Assembly (NCBI RefSeq): GCF_044891285.1
Contig: NZ_JAUIYO010000001.1
Location: forward strand, 1 to 64,000
DNA length: 64,000 bases
Source: Pseudobacillus lumedeiriae
Lineage (GTDB): Bacteria > Bacillota > Bacilli > Bacillales > Domibacillaceae
Direction of reading: 5' to 3'
Of the stretch, positions 8,405 through 16,583 are shown one piece after another. Under the pieces are notes generated by a model. It was not told the origin of the DNA. It saw only the letters and a program-made list of their open reading frames with translations, and did not search any database. A program made the position numbers and the translations under genes. Within the stretch, counting starts at the first letter, position 1, and each line of letters begins with the position of its first letter.

Positions 8405-9285
8405 AAGCCCGCCTCCTTTTGGAAACGAAAAAGCTCATCCTTACATGAAAGCGTCAGATCTAAGACATTGATCTCCTTTGGATAAAGGCGAGAGACTACT
8501 GGATTCGTTACATTCAATAACGTTTGCTGCATCGTTTCAAAATCATTCGGGTTTGATTTCCAGCGGCTAAATAAGTAAAAGTATTCATCATGCCAATATG
8601 TATATACTTGCCAATGCAGCCAGCGCCATCTCAATCTTGTCATCATTCTTATTTGTGGAATACCAAGCTGATAGGCCTCGTGGAAAGGAAGCTTTGCAAG
8701 CTTTCGAAAAATAATAAAAGCAGAGTGCAAGCCTTTCAGAAACTGAAGCCGCTCATTTTGATTGAAAAGTTCAGTCTTTCGCCACAAAAGTAAATGGTGC
8801 TGATTCTTCCCCATCTCATCAAGTTCTCGTAATCTCTTAAAAAGGGAGACAACAAATTCTACTTCCTTGTGTTCCATTTGAACAGCTGCCAGTCCATCTT
8901 TAGATTCTTTTAAAAAAGAAAAAATTTCTAAGCACGTCTGGAATGCTTCAAACCGTTTATTTTTCTTTTGAGAAAGCGGCTGCCAGTTTTTGTTTCTTTG
9001 GGAGTTGAAAAACAAATCAGCAACCTTCAACAATGCCTGTACATCTAGTTCATATGACTGACATTGTTCAATGATCTTTAGGTTAGAAGATATGTTCATT
9101 TGATCAGCTTGATGTTCAATCAAACAGCCATAATTCTGATGTTCTTTTTCAAAAAGAAGCCATTCGAACAACTGGTCTTTTTGTTCATAAACGAAGCGCA
9201 GCTTACAATCTTCAACATTCGGTATCACCGAACGAAGCCCTTCATGTTGAAGCCGCCTTTCTAATACACCCTTCCTATCATTCAT
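8401..9285 (-). CDS. Unknown soluble protein, coupled to membrane partner
   Basis: A 294-residue protein of unknown family. It is soluble, rich in Trp, Phe, Leu, Lys and Glu, and predicted mostly helical; TRLRWRWLHWQVYTYWHDEY near residue 220 is strikingly aromatic. The ATG at 9285 is chosen because GAGGAG sits 7 bases upstream; a TTG 15 bases earlier would lie on that site. It is the first gene of a two-gene operon and overlaps the membrane-protein gene by 4 bases. No homology was recognised, and codon use looks like that of the neighbours. Confidence 0.7.
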   Translation of the reverse strand: MNDRKGVLERRLQHEGLRSVIPNVEDCKLRFVYEQKDQLFEWLLFEKEHQNYGCLIEHQADQMNISSNLKIIEQCQSYELDVQALLKVADLFFNSQRNKNWQPLSQKKNKRFEAFQTCLEIFSFLKESKDGLAAVQMEHKEVEFVVSLFKRLRELDEMGKNQHHLLLWRKTELFNQNERLQFLKGLHSAFIIFRKLAKLPFHEAYQLGIPQIRMMTRLRWRWLHWQVYTYWHDEYFYLFSRWKSNPNDFETMQQTLLNVTNPVVSRLYPKEINVLDLTLSCKDELFRFQKEAGL

Positions 9286-9617
9286 AACATGTCTCCTCAA
9301 AGCAATATACTCCGTTGATTAAATCATTTAAAACTATAGCACAAAAAACTTTGCATCATCCTGTCAATCTGAAATGACTACTATTCTACTATTTTTTATA
9401 AAGAGTGAATCTTAGTTCATTTCTTACCGGTAATCATTTCAAACAGCTCTTCCTAGTTTCCCCTATAATGGTCCATACCTCCAATTACATCATACGCCAA
9501 TTCCTCTTTGTTTTTAATCCTAAAAAGGAAATATTTACCTCGAAGTAAACTTCCTTTATACTTGATTAAAGAAAAGACTTTAATTTTATAATGTTATGTG
9601 AACATGTGGAGGGAGAT
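9286..9617. other. Divergent intergenic region
   Basis: A 332-bp region between the unknown operon and the lipoprotein gene. A TTGATT (about 9564) and a TATAAT (about 9588) with a long 19-bp spacer could drive the lipoprotein gene. An imperfect hairpin with AAAGGAA and TTCCTTT arms lies near 9523-9556. Nothing else was recognised. Confidence 0.4.
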
Positions 9618-10181
9618 ATGAGGAAATATCTTTTTAGAATTTTAATGGCCGTTATTGTATTTTCTTTAGTTGGATGCCAACAACATGCAGCTACAACGGT
9701 GAATCAGAATGTAGAAGAGGATATAGATGGTTTTATTGAACCAGAACCGTCTGATTGGATGAAATATAATAAGATTGTCATGACATATATGTATTACAGA
9801 ACACAAGCAGTGATAAATAACGATATTCATCTTCTTTGGAATCAGTATCCAGATTTAAAGGGAGATTATGATCTTCAGAAAGGTATCAATGTAGAAAAAG
9901 ATGAAGTTGAATCCTTAAATAAAGGTTTTAAATTGATAGACGCCAATTACAGTATAGAAAGTCGTGATCGAATGAAGGTAAAAGTCATAACCGACGAAGA
10001 GGTCATTGTCCTCGTTCATGGCGGTATTGGTTATTTGCGTAATGATTACATTGAGTCCGGAGGGGAGCTTTTAACAGAGATCTCCCTAAAGGTTAAAAAT
10101 GGCCGCTGGACTGTTGTAAAAACGGATGAGTATACCGAACCCGAATATAAAGAATGGCTCAAGAAAAAGAACAAACAATAA
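9618..10181 (+). CDS. Putative lipoprotein, unknown function
   Basis: A 187-residue secreted lipoprotein. The ATG at 9618 follows GGAGGGAG. The N-terminus MRKYLFRILMAVIVFSLVGC is a classic type II signal peptide with lipobox LVGC, giving a Cys near residue 20. The mature part is acidic and soluble, with a region (YYRTQAVINNDIHLLWNQYP) reminiscent of NTF2-like lipoprotein domains, followed by strands ending GRWTVVKTDEYTEP. The fold suggestion is tentative. It is monocistronic and converges with cobT. Confidence 0.75.
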   Translation: MRKYLFRILMAVIVFSLVGCQQHAATTVNQNVEEDIDGFIEPEPSDWMKYNKIVMTYMYYRTQAVINNDIHLLWNQYPDLKGDYDLQKGINVEKDEVESLNKGFKLIDANYSIESRDRMKVKVITDEEVIVLVHGGIGYLRNDYIESGGELLTEISLKVKNGRWTVVKTDEYTEPEYKEWLKKKNKQ

Positions 10182-10190
10182 TTAATTGTA

Positions 10191-10221
10191 AAACCGCCTC
10201 TTGCACAATGGAGAGGCGGGA
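10191..10221 (-). terminator. Terminator between lipoprotein gene and cobT
   Basis: CCGCCTCT and AGAGGCGG arms enclose a 10-base loop. On the minus strand the stem runs into TTTT, so it mainly ends the cobC-cobT transcript. It may also work in the other direction. Confidence 0.7.
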
Positions 10222-10242
10222 AATTGTTCTAACTGCTTTTTT

Positions 10243-11304
10243 TCATCCTTTCACATTTACTTTATCGTTTTCTTTATTCGTCACATTTGCACTTTCAAAA
10301 GTAGCCATTTCTGCTGTCATTCTCACAGCAGATTCAAGAATAGGAAAAGCGATGGCTGCCCCTGTTCCTTCTCCCAGACGCATATTCAGCTGCAAAATAG
10401 GCGATTTTTCTAAATGATTCATCGCTTTCGTATGCCCTGGTTCAGCTGAATGGTGGGATACAATCATATAATCAGACGACGCAGGAGCCAGCAGACGTGC
10501 GATGCAGGCAGAAACGGTACAAATAAAGCCATCAAGAAGAATAGGTACTCTTCTTTCTGCTGCGGCTAACATCGCGCCAGCCATTGCGGCCATTTCCAGT
10601 CCTCCTACTTTAGATAAAATATCAAGGGCATCTCGTGGATCTGGCTGTCTATTATGTACAGCTTGTTTGACGATGTCTACTTTTCGTTCATGCTGCTCTG
10701 TTGAAATCCCAGTCCCCCGGCCTACAATTTCTGCTGGATCAGCGTTTGTTAAAGTAGTTAGCACCGCGCTGCTGGCCGTCGTATTGCCGATCCCTACTTC
10801 TCCGACAATCAGACACTTAATGCCTTCATCAATCAAGCTTTTCGCTTCTTCGTAACCGACGGAAATAGCTTGCACAGCTTCTTCTTTCGTCATCGCTTCT
10901 TCATGTAAAAAGTTTGCTGTCCCTTTTCTAACCTTTTTATGTATGATGCCTTCAGTTACTATATCTGAAGCTACTCCTACATCTACTAGTTTAAACTTCG
11001 CATCGATCTGCCGGCTGAATACATTGATCGCTGCCCCGCCATTCGCCATGTTCGCTGTCATTTGCACGGTGACTTCCTGTGGAAAAGCAGAGACCCCTTC
11101 TTGTGTGATTCCGTGGTCAGCTGCAAATACAATAACGCCAGGTGGTGACACTTCTGGAAAGGGCACACCTGTCATTTCTGCTAATTTAATCGCAAATAAC
11201 TCCAATTTCCCTAAACTCCCCATGGGCTTTGTTAATGTATGAATATAGTTCGTTACTTGTATACCCATCTCTTTATTTAATGGCGGCACCTGAAACTTTA
11301 TCAT
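10243..11304 (-). CDS. cobT: Nicotinate-nucleotide-dimethylbenzimidazole phosphoribosyltransferase
   Basis: A 353-residue cytoplasmic enzyme that makes alpha-ribazole phosphate from nicotinate mononucleotide and dimethylbenzimidazole for the lower loop of cobalamin. The family N-terminus LTKPMGSLGKLE, the FAADHGITQEGVSAFP motif and the C-terminal MRLGEGTGAA with the catalytic Glu are all present, and the length is normal. The ATG at 11304 lies inside the end of the upstream phosphatase gene (32-base overlap), which indicates translational coupling. The pair is separated from the main cobalamin operon by two unrelated genes and has no riboswitch that I can see. Confidence 0.95.
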   Translation of the reverse strand: MIKFQVPPLNKEMGIQVTNYIHTLTKPMGSLGKLELFAIKLAEMTGVPFPEVSPPGVIVFAADHGITQEGVSAFPQEVTVQMTANMANGGAAINVFSRQIDAKFKLVDVGVASDIVTEGIIHKKVRKGTANFLHEEAMTKEEAVQAISVGYEEAKSLIDEGIKCLIVGEVGIGNTTASSAVLTTLTNADPAEIVGRGTGISTEQHERKVDIVKQAVHNRQPDPRDALDILSKVGGLEMAAMAGAMLAAAERRVPILLDGFICTVSACIARLLAPASSDYMIVSHHSAEPGHTKAMNHLEKSPILQLNMRLGEGTGAAIAFPILESAVRMTAEMATFESANVTNKENDKVNVKG

Positions 11305-11887
11305 CCTCTACTTCCCCTTTTCCTCTTAATGTATAGATCGTACAATCCCAATGCTTCCGGCTAGTTTTTTTCGCACCCGACCACCCTGCTCTTTTTAACT
11401 CGCGGGCAATCATTCGATTGAAAATCCCATGTCCTGCTACTAGCACTTGATCATATTGGGCTGCTAAATGAATTAATTGCTCACTCGCCTTTACAGCTCT
11501 TTGCTGCGCCTCTTTCATCGATTCCTTATTCCCTTTATACCCCGCCAGCCACGCACAGCGATAAAAGAATGCCCAGAAAGACGGCGGTGCTTTCATAGGA
11601 AAGAAAGACAGGGCTGCAACAGGCATTTCTGCTTCCCGAAAAAGAGAATCGGATACGATAGGAGCATGGATGTTTAACCGCTGAGCGGATTGGATGGATC
11701 GCTTCAAATTACTAGTGACAATCAGCTTTGCTTCTTGTGCTTTCTTTTTTGTCTGTTGGGGTATCGATAGTTCTTTAGTAATTCCTGCCGCATCATAATC
11801 ATTGATCCATTTAGAGAATTGTGAACATGTCATCCCCATTGTATCTGTATGGCTTGACTTTCCATGTCTGATCAAAATAATTTCCAT
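11273..11887 (-). CDS. Histidine phosphatase, probable alpha-ribazole phosphatase
   Basis: A 204-residue member of the histidine phosphatase (phosphoglycerate mutase-like) superfamily. The catalytic RHGKS motif is at residues 8-12 and the second catalytic His is in VAGHGIFNR. CobC in this superfamily removes the phosphate from alpha-ribazole 5'-phosphate, the product of CobT. The overlap with cobT makes that role likely, although the sequence (CSQFSKWINDYDAAGI) is closer to generic Firmicute phosphatases than to enterobacterial CobC. The ATG at 11887 follows GGAGAG. It is the first gene of the pair. Confidence 0.75.
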   Translation of the reverse strand: MEIILIRHGKSSHTDTMGMTCSQFSKWINDYDAAGITKELSIPQQTKKKAQEAKLIVTSNLKRSIQSAQRLNIHAPIVSDSLFREAEMPVAALSFFPMKAPPSFWAFFYRCAWLAGYKGNKESMKEAQQRAVKASEQLIHLAAQYDQVLVAGHGIFNRMIARELKRAGWSGAKKTSRKHWDCTIYTLRGKGEVEDDKVSGAAIK

Positions 11888-11940
11888 TTACAACTCTCCT
11901 CTTCCTTCTGTCAACTAAAACATTTCCCGGAAAATATTTT

Positions 11941-11968
11941 TTGAATATTTAGTCAAATTTGATATTAT
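11941..11968 (+). promoter_or_regulatory. Putative sigma-A promoter of DinB gene
   Basis: TTGAAT (11941-11946) and TATTAT (11963-11968) with a 16-bp spacer. Transcription from here would give a leader of about 140 bases before the DinB-family start codon. Confidence 0.5.
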
Positions 11969-12039
11969 CTAATTGTAAACAAGTCCTCTTTAGGGAACTT
12001 TCAGGATGATCATAAAGATATGATTCATTACAATCTTAC

Positions 12040-12072
12040 ATATGGCAAGTCGTTAAACGGGCTTTTTTTATT
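12040..12072 (+). terminator. Leader terminator-like hairpin
   Basis: AAGTCGTT and AACGGGCTT form a short stem with one bulge and a G-T pair, followed by a run of seven T then ATTTTTT. It lies between the putative promoter and the DinB-family gene, so it may be an attenuator. Confidence 0.45.
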
Positions 12073-12117
12073 TTTTCTTTTATAATAAAAGGGATCGTAT
12101 AAAAGGAGGAGATGTTC

Positions 12118-12573
12118 GTGGCAATTTGGGAGCGTTTTGATTTCGTTCGAACAGCAACAGTGAATGCACTTGCAAATATTGATGAAAGTAAATGGGATCA
12201 ACAGCCTGAAGGGTTTTCTAACACGATTAAATGGAATGCCGGACACATTTATGTATCATTAGAGACGTTATTGAAAGCAGCGGCTCCAGATTTACAAACA
12301 GACGCAGAGAAGTATGCGCCATTTTTCGGTATGGGTACGAAGCCTTCCGACTGGCCGGAAACAGTTCCTTCTAAAGAAGAAGTTATCGAGCTGCTTACCC
12401 AACAAAAAGCTCGGATTCAAGCGCATTTTGAAGGCCGCTTGTCTGATCAGCCGGCAGCTACTATTAAAATTGGCCCATTAGCATTAGAAACGATTGATGA
12501 CTTGCTAAATTTTGCCCTGTTCCACGAAGGCTTGCATTTAGGTATCATTCAATCTCAAGCAAAAATCGTCTAA
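12118..12573 (+). CDS. DinB/YfiT-like family protein
   Basis: A 151-residue cytoplasmic protein of the DinB four-helix-bundle superfamily. The likely metal-binding His residues are in NAGHIYVS near residue 45 and HEGLHLGII near residues 137-141. Members include bacillithiol- or mycothiol-dependent transferases and proteins of unknown role, so no reaction is claimed. GTG at 12118 is chosen because AGGAGG lies 8 bases upstream; the ATG at 12112 would be only 2 bases from it. The preceding leader with a terminator-like stem suggests regulated expression. A strong terminator follows. Confidence 0.8.
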   Translation: MAIWERFDFVRTATVNALANIDESKWDQQPEGFSNTIKWNAGHIYVSLETLLKAAAPDLQTDAEKYAPFFGMGTKPSDWPETVPSKEEVIELLTQQKARIQAHFEGRLSDQPAATIKIGPLALETIDDLLNFALFHEGLHLGIIQSQAKIV

Positions 12574-12584
12574 CCGTATAGAAA

Positions 12585-12619
12585 GCTGACTCAAAAGGAT
12601 TTCGTCCTTTTGAGTCAGC
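12585..12619. terminator. Strong bidirectional terminator
   Basis: GCTGACTCAAAAGGA, loop TTTCG, TCCTTTTGAGTCAGC: a perfect 15-bp stem between the convergent DinB and YiaA-like genes. Confidence 0.85.
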
Positions 12620-12639
12620 CTTCATTCTCTGCCCGATCA

Positions 12640-12909
12640 TTAATCCACTTTTTTGGACATACCCTGTTGTCTTTCCAGCCTTTCCTGTTCGGCAATGATT
12701 TCATTATCTTCCACATTATCTCTCGTCACCTTTTGCGTCAAAATCGCGCCCACAGCCACCAAAATCATCACGGCGATGTAATAGCCTTTTTCATTGAGCT
12801 CCATATCTGCATTATAAAGACCGATACTAAACAAGAAAACTCCTGCAAAAAGCGTAAAATAGGACAACACTGTGAAGGCGGTAGTATTTCTCCGTCTGTA
12901 CTTTTGCAT
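12640..12909 (-). CDS. YiaA/YiaB-type two-helix inner membrane protein
   Basis: An 89-residue membrane protein with two predicted helices, TVLSYFTLFAGVFLFSIGLY and YYIAVMILVAVGAILT. They are separated by the NADMELNEKGYY loop characteristic of the YiaAB two-helix domain, and followed by QKVTRDN. The C-terminal tail is charged and cytoplasmic. Biochemical function in the family is unknown. It stands alone between two transcription units. Confidence 0.75.
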   Translation of the reverse strand: MQKYRRRNTTAFTVLSYFTLFAGVFLFSIGLYNADMELNEKGYYIAVMILVAVGAILTQKVTRDNVEDNEIIAEQERLERQQGMSKKVD

Positions 12910-13029
12910 GTTGATGACCCCCTAAAAATGAGTGCATAGTAATCCTTACGTGCCCATCTCCAAATAAAGAAGATGCACCTTGTTTATCATATCAATCTCC
13001 TTGTTAAATTGGTACCTTTTCACATATCA

Positions 13030-13059
13030 AACAGTTATTTACTCCTATAAACAACTGTT
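13030..13059. terminator. Hairpin after cbiO
   Basis: AACAGTTATTTA and TAAACAACTGTT nearly complementary arms, 45 bp past the cbiO stop. A T-rich tail is present only in the plus direction. It is the best candidate end of the cobalamin operon. Confidence 0.5.
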
Positions 13060-13104
13060 CACTTTTTCATAAAGATTATACATTTTATGAAGTTATTACT
13101 ATTT

Positions 13105-13929
13105 CTATTTGTTATTTTTGATCCATTCGAGCAGTTCTTTCTTTGATGTTGGTGCTGCCACGTTTTTCTCTTTTTCTCCTCCTTGGAGAGCCGTGAATAT
13201 TTCCAGCACCCAAGGCGGCTCTAAGTTACACTCCGCAAGCAGCTCTTTTTGCTGAAAAACATCTTCTGCTCTGCCTAACGCGCGCACACCTCCTTGTTGC
13301 ATAATCAATACTTCATCTGCCCATTCATAAGCAAAGTTGACGTCATGTGTAGAAAGCATGATCGTTGTTTTCTCATCGTGCAGCTCTGTCAGCAGCTGCA
13401 TCATTTTCTTTGTATAAAAAGGGTCCAGTCCTGCTGTTGGTTCATCAAGAATGAGCAGTTTGGGTTTCATAACGACAACGCTGGCAATGGCCGCCCGCTT
13501 TTTCTGCCCAATGCTTAAGAAGTGAGGCGGCTTATGCTGAAATTCCAACACACCTGCTGCCTCCATTGCCTCCCTCGCCGCTCGTTCGGCCCGTTCACTC
13601 GTCCATCCTAAGTTGACAGGTCCGTACATCACATCTTCACGAACAGTTGGAGAGAAAAGCTGGGTATCCGGATGTTGAAAAACGAGGCCTACTTCTCTCC
13701 TTAACTCTTGTAATTCTTTTCTTTTATACGTGAGTCGGGCCCCGTTCAATAAAATGTGACCTTCTGCCGGCTTCAGCAGGCCATTCAGATGAAGGAAAAG
13801 CGTCGACTTTCCCGCTCCATTATTGCCAAGCACGGCAATTTTTCTCCCGGGTGTAATCGTTAGTGACAAGTTGTCCAGCGCCTTCGTTCCATCTATATAT
13901 TTATAACTAATGCTTTTTAATTCAATCAT
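13105..13929 (-). CDS. cbiO: Cobalt ECF transporter ATP-binding protein
   Basis: A 274-residue ABC ATPase that energises cobalt uptake with CbiM, CbiN and CbiQ. Walker A is GNNGAGKST (about residue 36), the Q-loop is VFQHPDTQLFSPTVREDVMYG, the signature is LSIGQKKR and Walker B is LLILDEPTAGLDP. The C-terminus extends past the core with a Lys/Glu-rich tail. The ATG at 13929 (MIELKSISYKY) follows AAGGATGG; upstream in-frame starts would overlap cbiQ. It is the last gene of the 17-gene riboswitch-controlled run, 23 bases after cbiQ. Confidence 0.92.
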   Translation of the reverse strand: MIELKSISYKYIDGTKALDNLSLTITPGRKIAVLGNNGAGKSTLFLHLNGLLKPAEGHILLNGARLTYKRKELQELRREVGLVFQHPDTQLFSPTVREDVMYGPVNLGWTSERAERAAREAMEAAGVLEFQHKPPHFLSIGQKKRAAIASVVVMKPKLLILDEPTAGLDPFYTKKMMQLLTELHDEKTTIMLSTHDVNFAYEWADEVLIMQQGGVRALGRAEDVFQQKELLAECNLEPPWVLEIFTALQGGEKEKNVAAPTSKKELLEWIKNNK

Positions 13930-13952
13930 GACACGCCATCCTTTTTTTCCTT

Positions 13953-14729
13953 CTAAAAAAACACACCGATGCAGCATGAGAGGGAAAACAACAGCAAAGT
14001 GACTCCCCATATTCTAGGTCTCAACACGTAGCTATGCGTCTGTTCCCCTGCCGCATCAGCTCCCCCGCGGGCATCTACTGCCATTTGTACTTCTTTTGCT
14101 TCTCTCATTGTTTGGACGAATAAATTTGCTGTTAAAGCGGACAGCGAACGGAGGGAGGAACGCCAATGACTATAGCCGCCTCTTAACTTTTGAGCCTTAT
14201 ACGTTTCTTCCGCTTTCGTAATGAACACAAAAATAAACCGATACGTCACTGCAGCCAGATCAATAAACAGCGGAGGCACTCGCAGCACGTTCATGGTTAG
14301 TGCTATTCCGTGAAAAGGGGTCGTTAAAATAAAAAAATACATACAACTGACCGCCGCATAAGCAGACGAACATAAACCAGCGGCCTGTTGAACAGAAGAA
14401 AGAGAAATGTATACGAACCATCCGCCAAAGCTGCTGCTTCGAATCAGCGCTGCTGGTTCTGTTCCCGCCGGCGCGATGGAGAAAACAAGAGGGAGAATAC
14501 TTAAAATAAGAAAGAGAAACGGCAGACTCAGCAGAGCGAGGTACCGCCGCCAAGGAATCCTAGCGCCCCACACAACAACTGCCCCCATCAAAAAAAATAC
14601 AAAAGCAGAAACAAAAATATGTTTTAAAAACAGCACTAAAAATAAATGGGAAAAAGCAAACCATGCTTTTTCCACCGGATGAAAGCGCGAAAAACGATTG
14701 TGATGAGCATAATAATCAATTAGCATCAT
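13953..14729 (-). CDS. cbiQ: Cobalt ECF transporter transmembrane protein
   Basis: A 258-residue integral membrane T-component of the cobalt energy-coupling-factor transporter. It begins DYYAHHNRFSRFHPVEKAWF, typical of CbiQ, and has about five to six hydrophobic helices. Conserved coupling motifs in the cytoplasmic helices (KLRGG and MREAKEVQMAVDARGG) contact CbiO. Two adjacent ATGs (14729, 14726) are possible. The start overlaps cbiN by 4 bases. The position between cbiN and cbiO is the standard cbiMNQO order. Confidence 0.9.
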   Translation of the reverse strand: MMLIDYYAHHNRFSRFHPVEKAWFAFSHLFLVLFLKHIFVSAFVFFLMGAVVVWGARIPWRRYLALLSLPFLFLILSILPLVFSIAPAGTEPAALIRSSSFGGWFVYISLSSVQQAAGLCSSAYAAVSCMYFFILTTPFHGIALTMNVLRVPPLFIDLAAVTYRFIFVFITKAEETYKAQKLRGGYSHWRSSLRSLSALTANLFVQTMREAKEVQMAVDARGGADAAGEQTHSYVLRPRIWGVTLLLFSLSCCIGVFF

Positions 14730-15019
14730 CCCAGACGTTCAGCCGATTTCTCTTCTAGCTTTTTTTTCATGCGGCTGGAGCCGATAAAATAACCGATAAA
14801 CAATGTTCCTATCGCTGCCTGCAAGGCAAACAGCAGGCTTTCCACTTCTCCGCTCGGCGGCTCCCAAAGAGAATCAAACCACGGTGTGTAGCCAGGACTG
14901 ATTTCTGTAATCGCTTCTTCTGCTTCGCCGTCCGCCCCGTTAAATTCCGCTGAATGATTGACCACGAGAGGCAGAACAGCTAAGAGAACAACGAGTGCGA
15001 GTAAAAAAATATTTTTCAT
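14726..15019 (-). CDS. cbiN: Cobalt transport accessory protein
   Basis: A 97-residue membrane protein with two helices, at about 3-18 and 61-82. Between them is an extracytoplasmic loop containing AEFNGADGEAEEAI and PGYTPWFDSLWEPPSGEVES, the typical CbiN pattern. CbiN is needed with CbiM for metal insertion into the S-component. The start lies 3 bases after the cbiM stop and its end overlaps cbiQ, so the genes are tightly coupled. Confidence 0.9.
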   Translation of the reverse strand: MKNIFLLALVVLLAVLPLVVNHSAEFNGADGEAEEAITEISPGYTPWFDSLWEPPSGEVESLLFALQAAIGTLFIGYFIGSSRMKKKLEEKSAERLG

Positions 15020-15022
15020 TGT

Positions 15023-15775
15023 TTATGCCCCCTTCACTGTAATGCTCAGCTGCTTTAATTCGTTTTCGTTATATTTCATCAGCCAATTCATGACCACAAC
15101 AGTTAAAATCCCTTCACATACTGCAAGCGATAGCTGGGTGACTGAAAAAATAGCAGCGAATTTAGCAAACGACGCAGTGACTCCTCCAACTTCTGCTGGA
15201 AAAGCAAGAGCTAATTGTAAAGAAGTCACCGTATATGTGCCTAAATCACCAAAAAAGGCCGCTAAAAATATGGCCGCGGTCAAACCGAGTTTTAGTTTTT
15301 TACATCCTTTATATATGGCATATGTAATAAGTGGTCCAGCGATCGCCATTGAAAAAGCATTCGCTCCAAGTGTCGTTAAACCGCCGTGTGCAAGCAGCAG
15401 CGCCTGAAATAATAAAACGATCGTTCCAAGTACAGCCATGGCCAGCGGACCGAACAATACCGTGCCAAGACCTACCCCTGTCGGATGTGAACTGCTTCCG
15501 GTCACAGATGGAATTTTTAACGCGGACAGCACAAAGGCGAATGCTCCTGCCAGGCCTAGCATCATTTTCGTTTCTGGATGTTTTTTAATTGTTTTTTGAA
15601 TGGATCGCATGCCTGCTCCTATAAATGGAATAGAAATGACCCACCAAAAAATAGCCCATTTTAATGGAAGAAATCCCTCCATAATATGCATGGCAAATGC
15701 GGGTTGGAGTGAACTCAGCCAAAAATAACAAGCGAAAACGGCTATTGCGATCGCTGCTCTATTCATGTTATGCAT
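15023..15775 (-). CDS. cbiM: Cobalt ECF transporter substrate-specificity component
   Basis: A 250-residue membrane S-component that binds cobalt. A cleavable signal (residues about 1-28, ending PAFA) precedes MHIMEGFLP, the conserved mature N-terminus whose amino group and His coordinate the metal. About six helices follow, with the conserved HPTGVGLG segment. The 19-base spacing from cobA and 3-base spacing to cbiN place it in the cobalamin operon. Cobalt rather than nickel specificity is inferred from that context. Confidence 0.92.
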   Translation of the reverse strand: MHNMNRAAIAIAVFACYFWLSSLQPAFAMHIMEGFLPLKWAIFWWVISIPFIGAGMRSIQKTIKKHPETKMMLGLAGAFAFVLSALKIPSVTGSSSHPTGVGLGTVLFGPLAMAVLGTIVLLFQALLLAHGGLTTLGANAFSMAIAGPLITYAIYKGCKKLKLGLTAAIFLAAFFGDLGTYTVTSLQLALAFPAEVGGVTASFAKFAAIFSVTQLSLAVCEGILTVVVMNWLMKYNENELKQLSITVKGA

Positions 15776-15794
15776 TTCTTCACCTCTTACCGTC

Positions 15795-16583
15795 TTATTT
15801 AATCAATATAGGATCATGTTTCACTTCAATAGACTGCTCATCAAACCAGTTAATTTTTCCCCTCAGCTGAACGACCTCTCCCACGAGTACAATCGCTGGA
15901 TTCGTGATGTGATGCTCTTTCGCTTTTTGCTCAATGGTCGAAAGTTCACCTGTCACAGTCCTCTGAGCTGCTGTCGTTCCCCATTCGATGATCGCTGCCG
16001 GGGTAGAAGCTGGCTTTCCGTGATGAATTAACTGTTCACATATATGATGTAAATTGCCGATTCCCATGTAAAAAGCAATTGTATCCATCCCTTGTGCGAG
16101 CGCTTGCCAATTAATATGATCTTCCCCTTTTTGTTCCCGTCCGTGAGCAGTGACAATCGCAAAACTTGACGCGTGATCACGGTGAGTGACTGGAATTCCG
16201 GCGTAGGCAGGGGCTGCTATTCCAGCTGTAATGCCTGGGATGATCTCAAACGGAATGCTTCTCTTAGCCAGCTCCTCTGCTTCTTCCCCAACCCGGCCAA
16301 ATACGCAAGGGTCTCCTCCTTTGAGACGGGTCACGGTCAACCCTTGTTCTGCTTTTTCTACTAAAAGCTGGTTAATCTGCTCTTGAATAAGGGCATGTCT
16401 GCCGGGAAGCTTGCCGCAAAAAATCAGCTCAGCATCTTGTTTGGCATACGTAAGCAGTTCTTTATTCACGAGCCGGTCATAGGCAATCACATCGGCTTGT
16501 TGAATACATTCCATTCCCTTTACCGTAATCAGCTTCGGGTCACCGGGCCCTGCGCCAACTAGAAATACCTTTCCTTTTCTCAT
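15795..16583 (-). CDS. cobA: Uroporphyrinogen-III C-methyltransferase
   Basis: A 262-residue SAM-dependent methyltransferase that converts uroporphyrinogen III to precorrin-2, the entry step of the pathway. The tetrapyrrole methyltransferase motifs are GAGPGDPKLITVKG, YDRLVN, LKGGDPCVFGRVGEEAE and PGITAGIAAPAYAGIPVTHR. The ATG at 16583 overlaps the TAA of the upstream gene as TAATG; a TTG 15 bases upstream is less likely. Placed after sirC, it completes siroheme/cobalamin precursor synthesis within the operon. Confidence 0.93.
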   Translation of the reverse strand: MRKGKVFLVGAGPGDPKLITVKGMECIQQADVIAYDRLVNKELLTYAKQDAELIFCGKLPGRHALIQEQINQLLVEKAEQGLTVTRLKGGDPCVFGRVGEEAEELAKRSIPFEIIPGITAGIAAPAYAGIPVTHRDHASSFAIVTAHGREQKGEDHINWQALAQGMDTIAFYMGIGNLHHICEQLIHHGKPASTPAAIIEWGTTAAQRTVTGELSTIEQKAKEHHITNPAIVLVGEVVQLRGKINWFDEQSIEVKHDPILIK

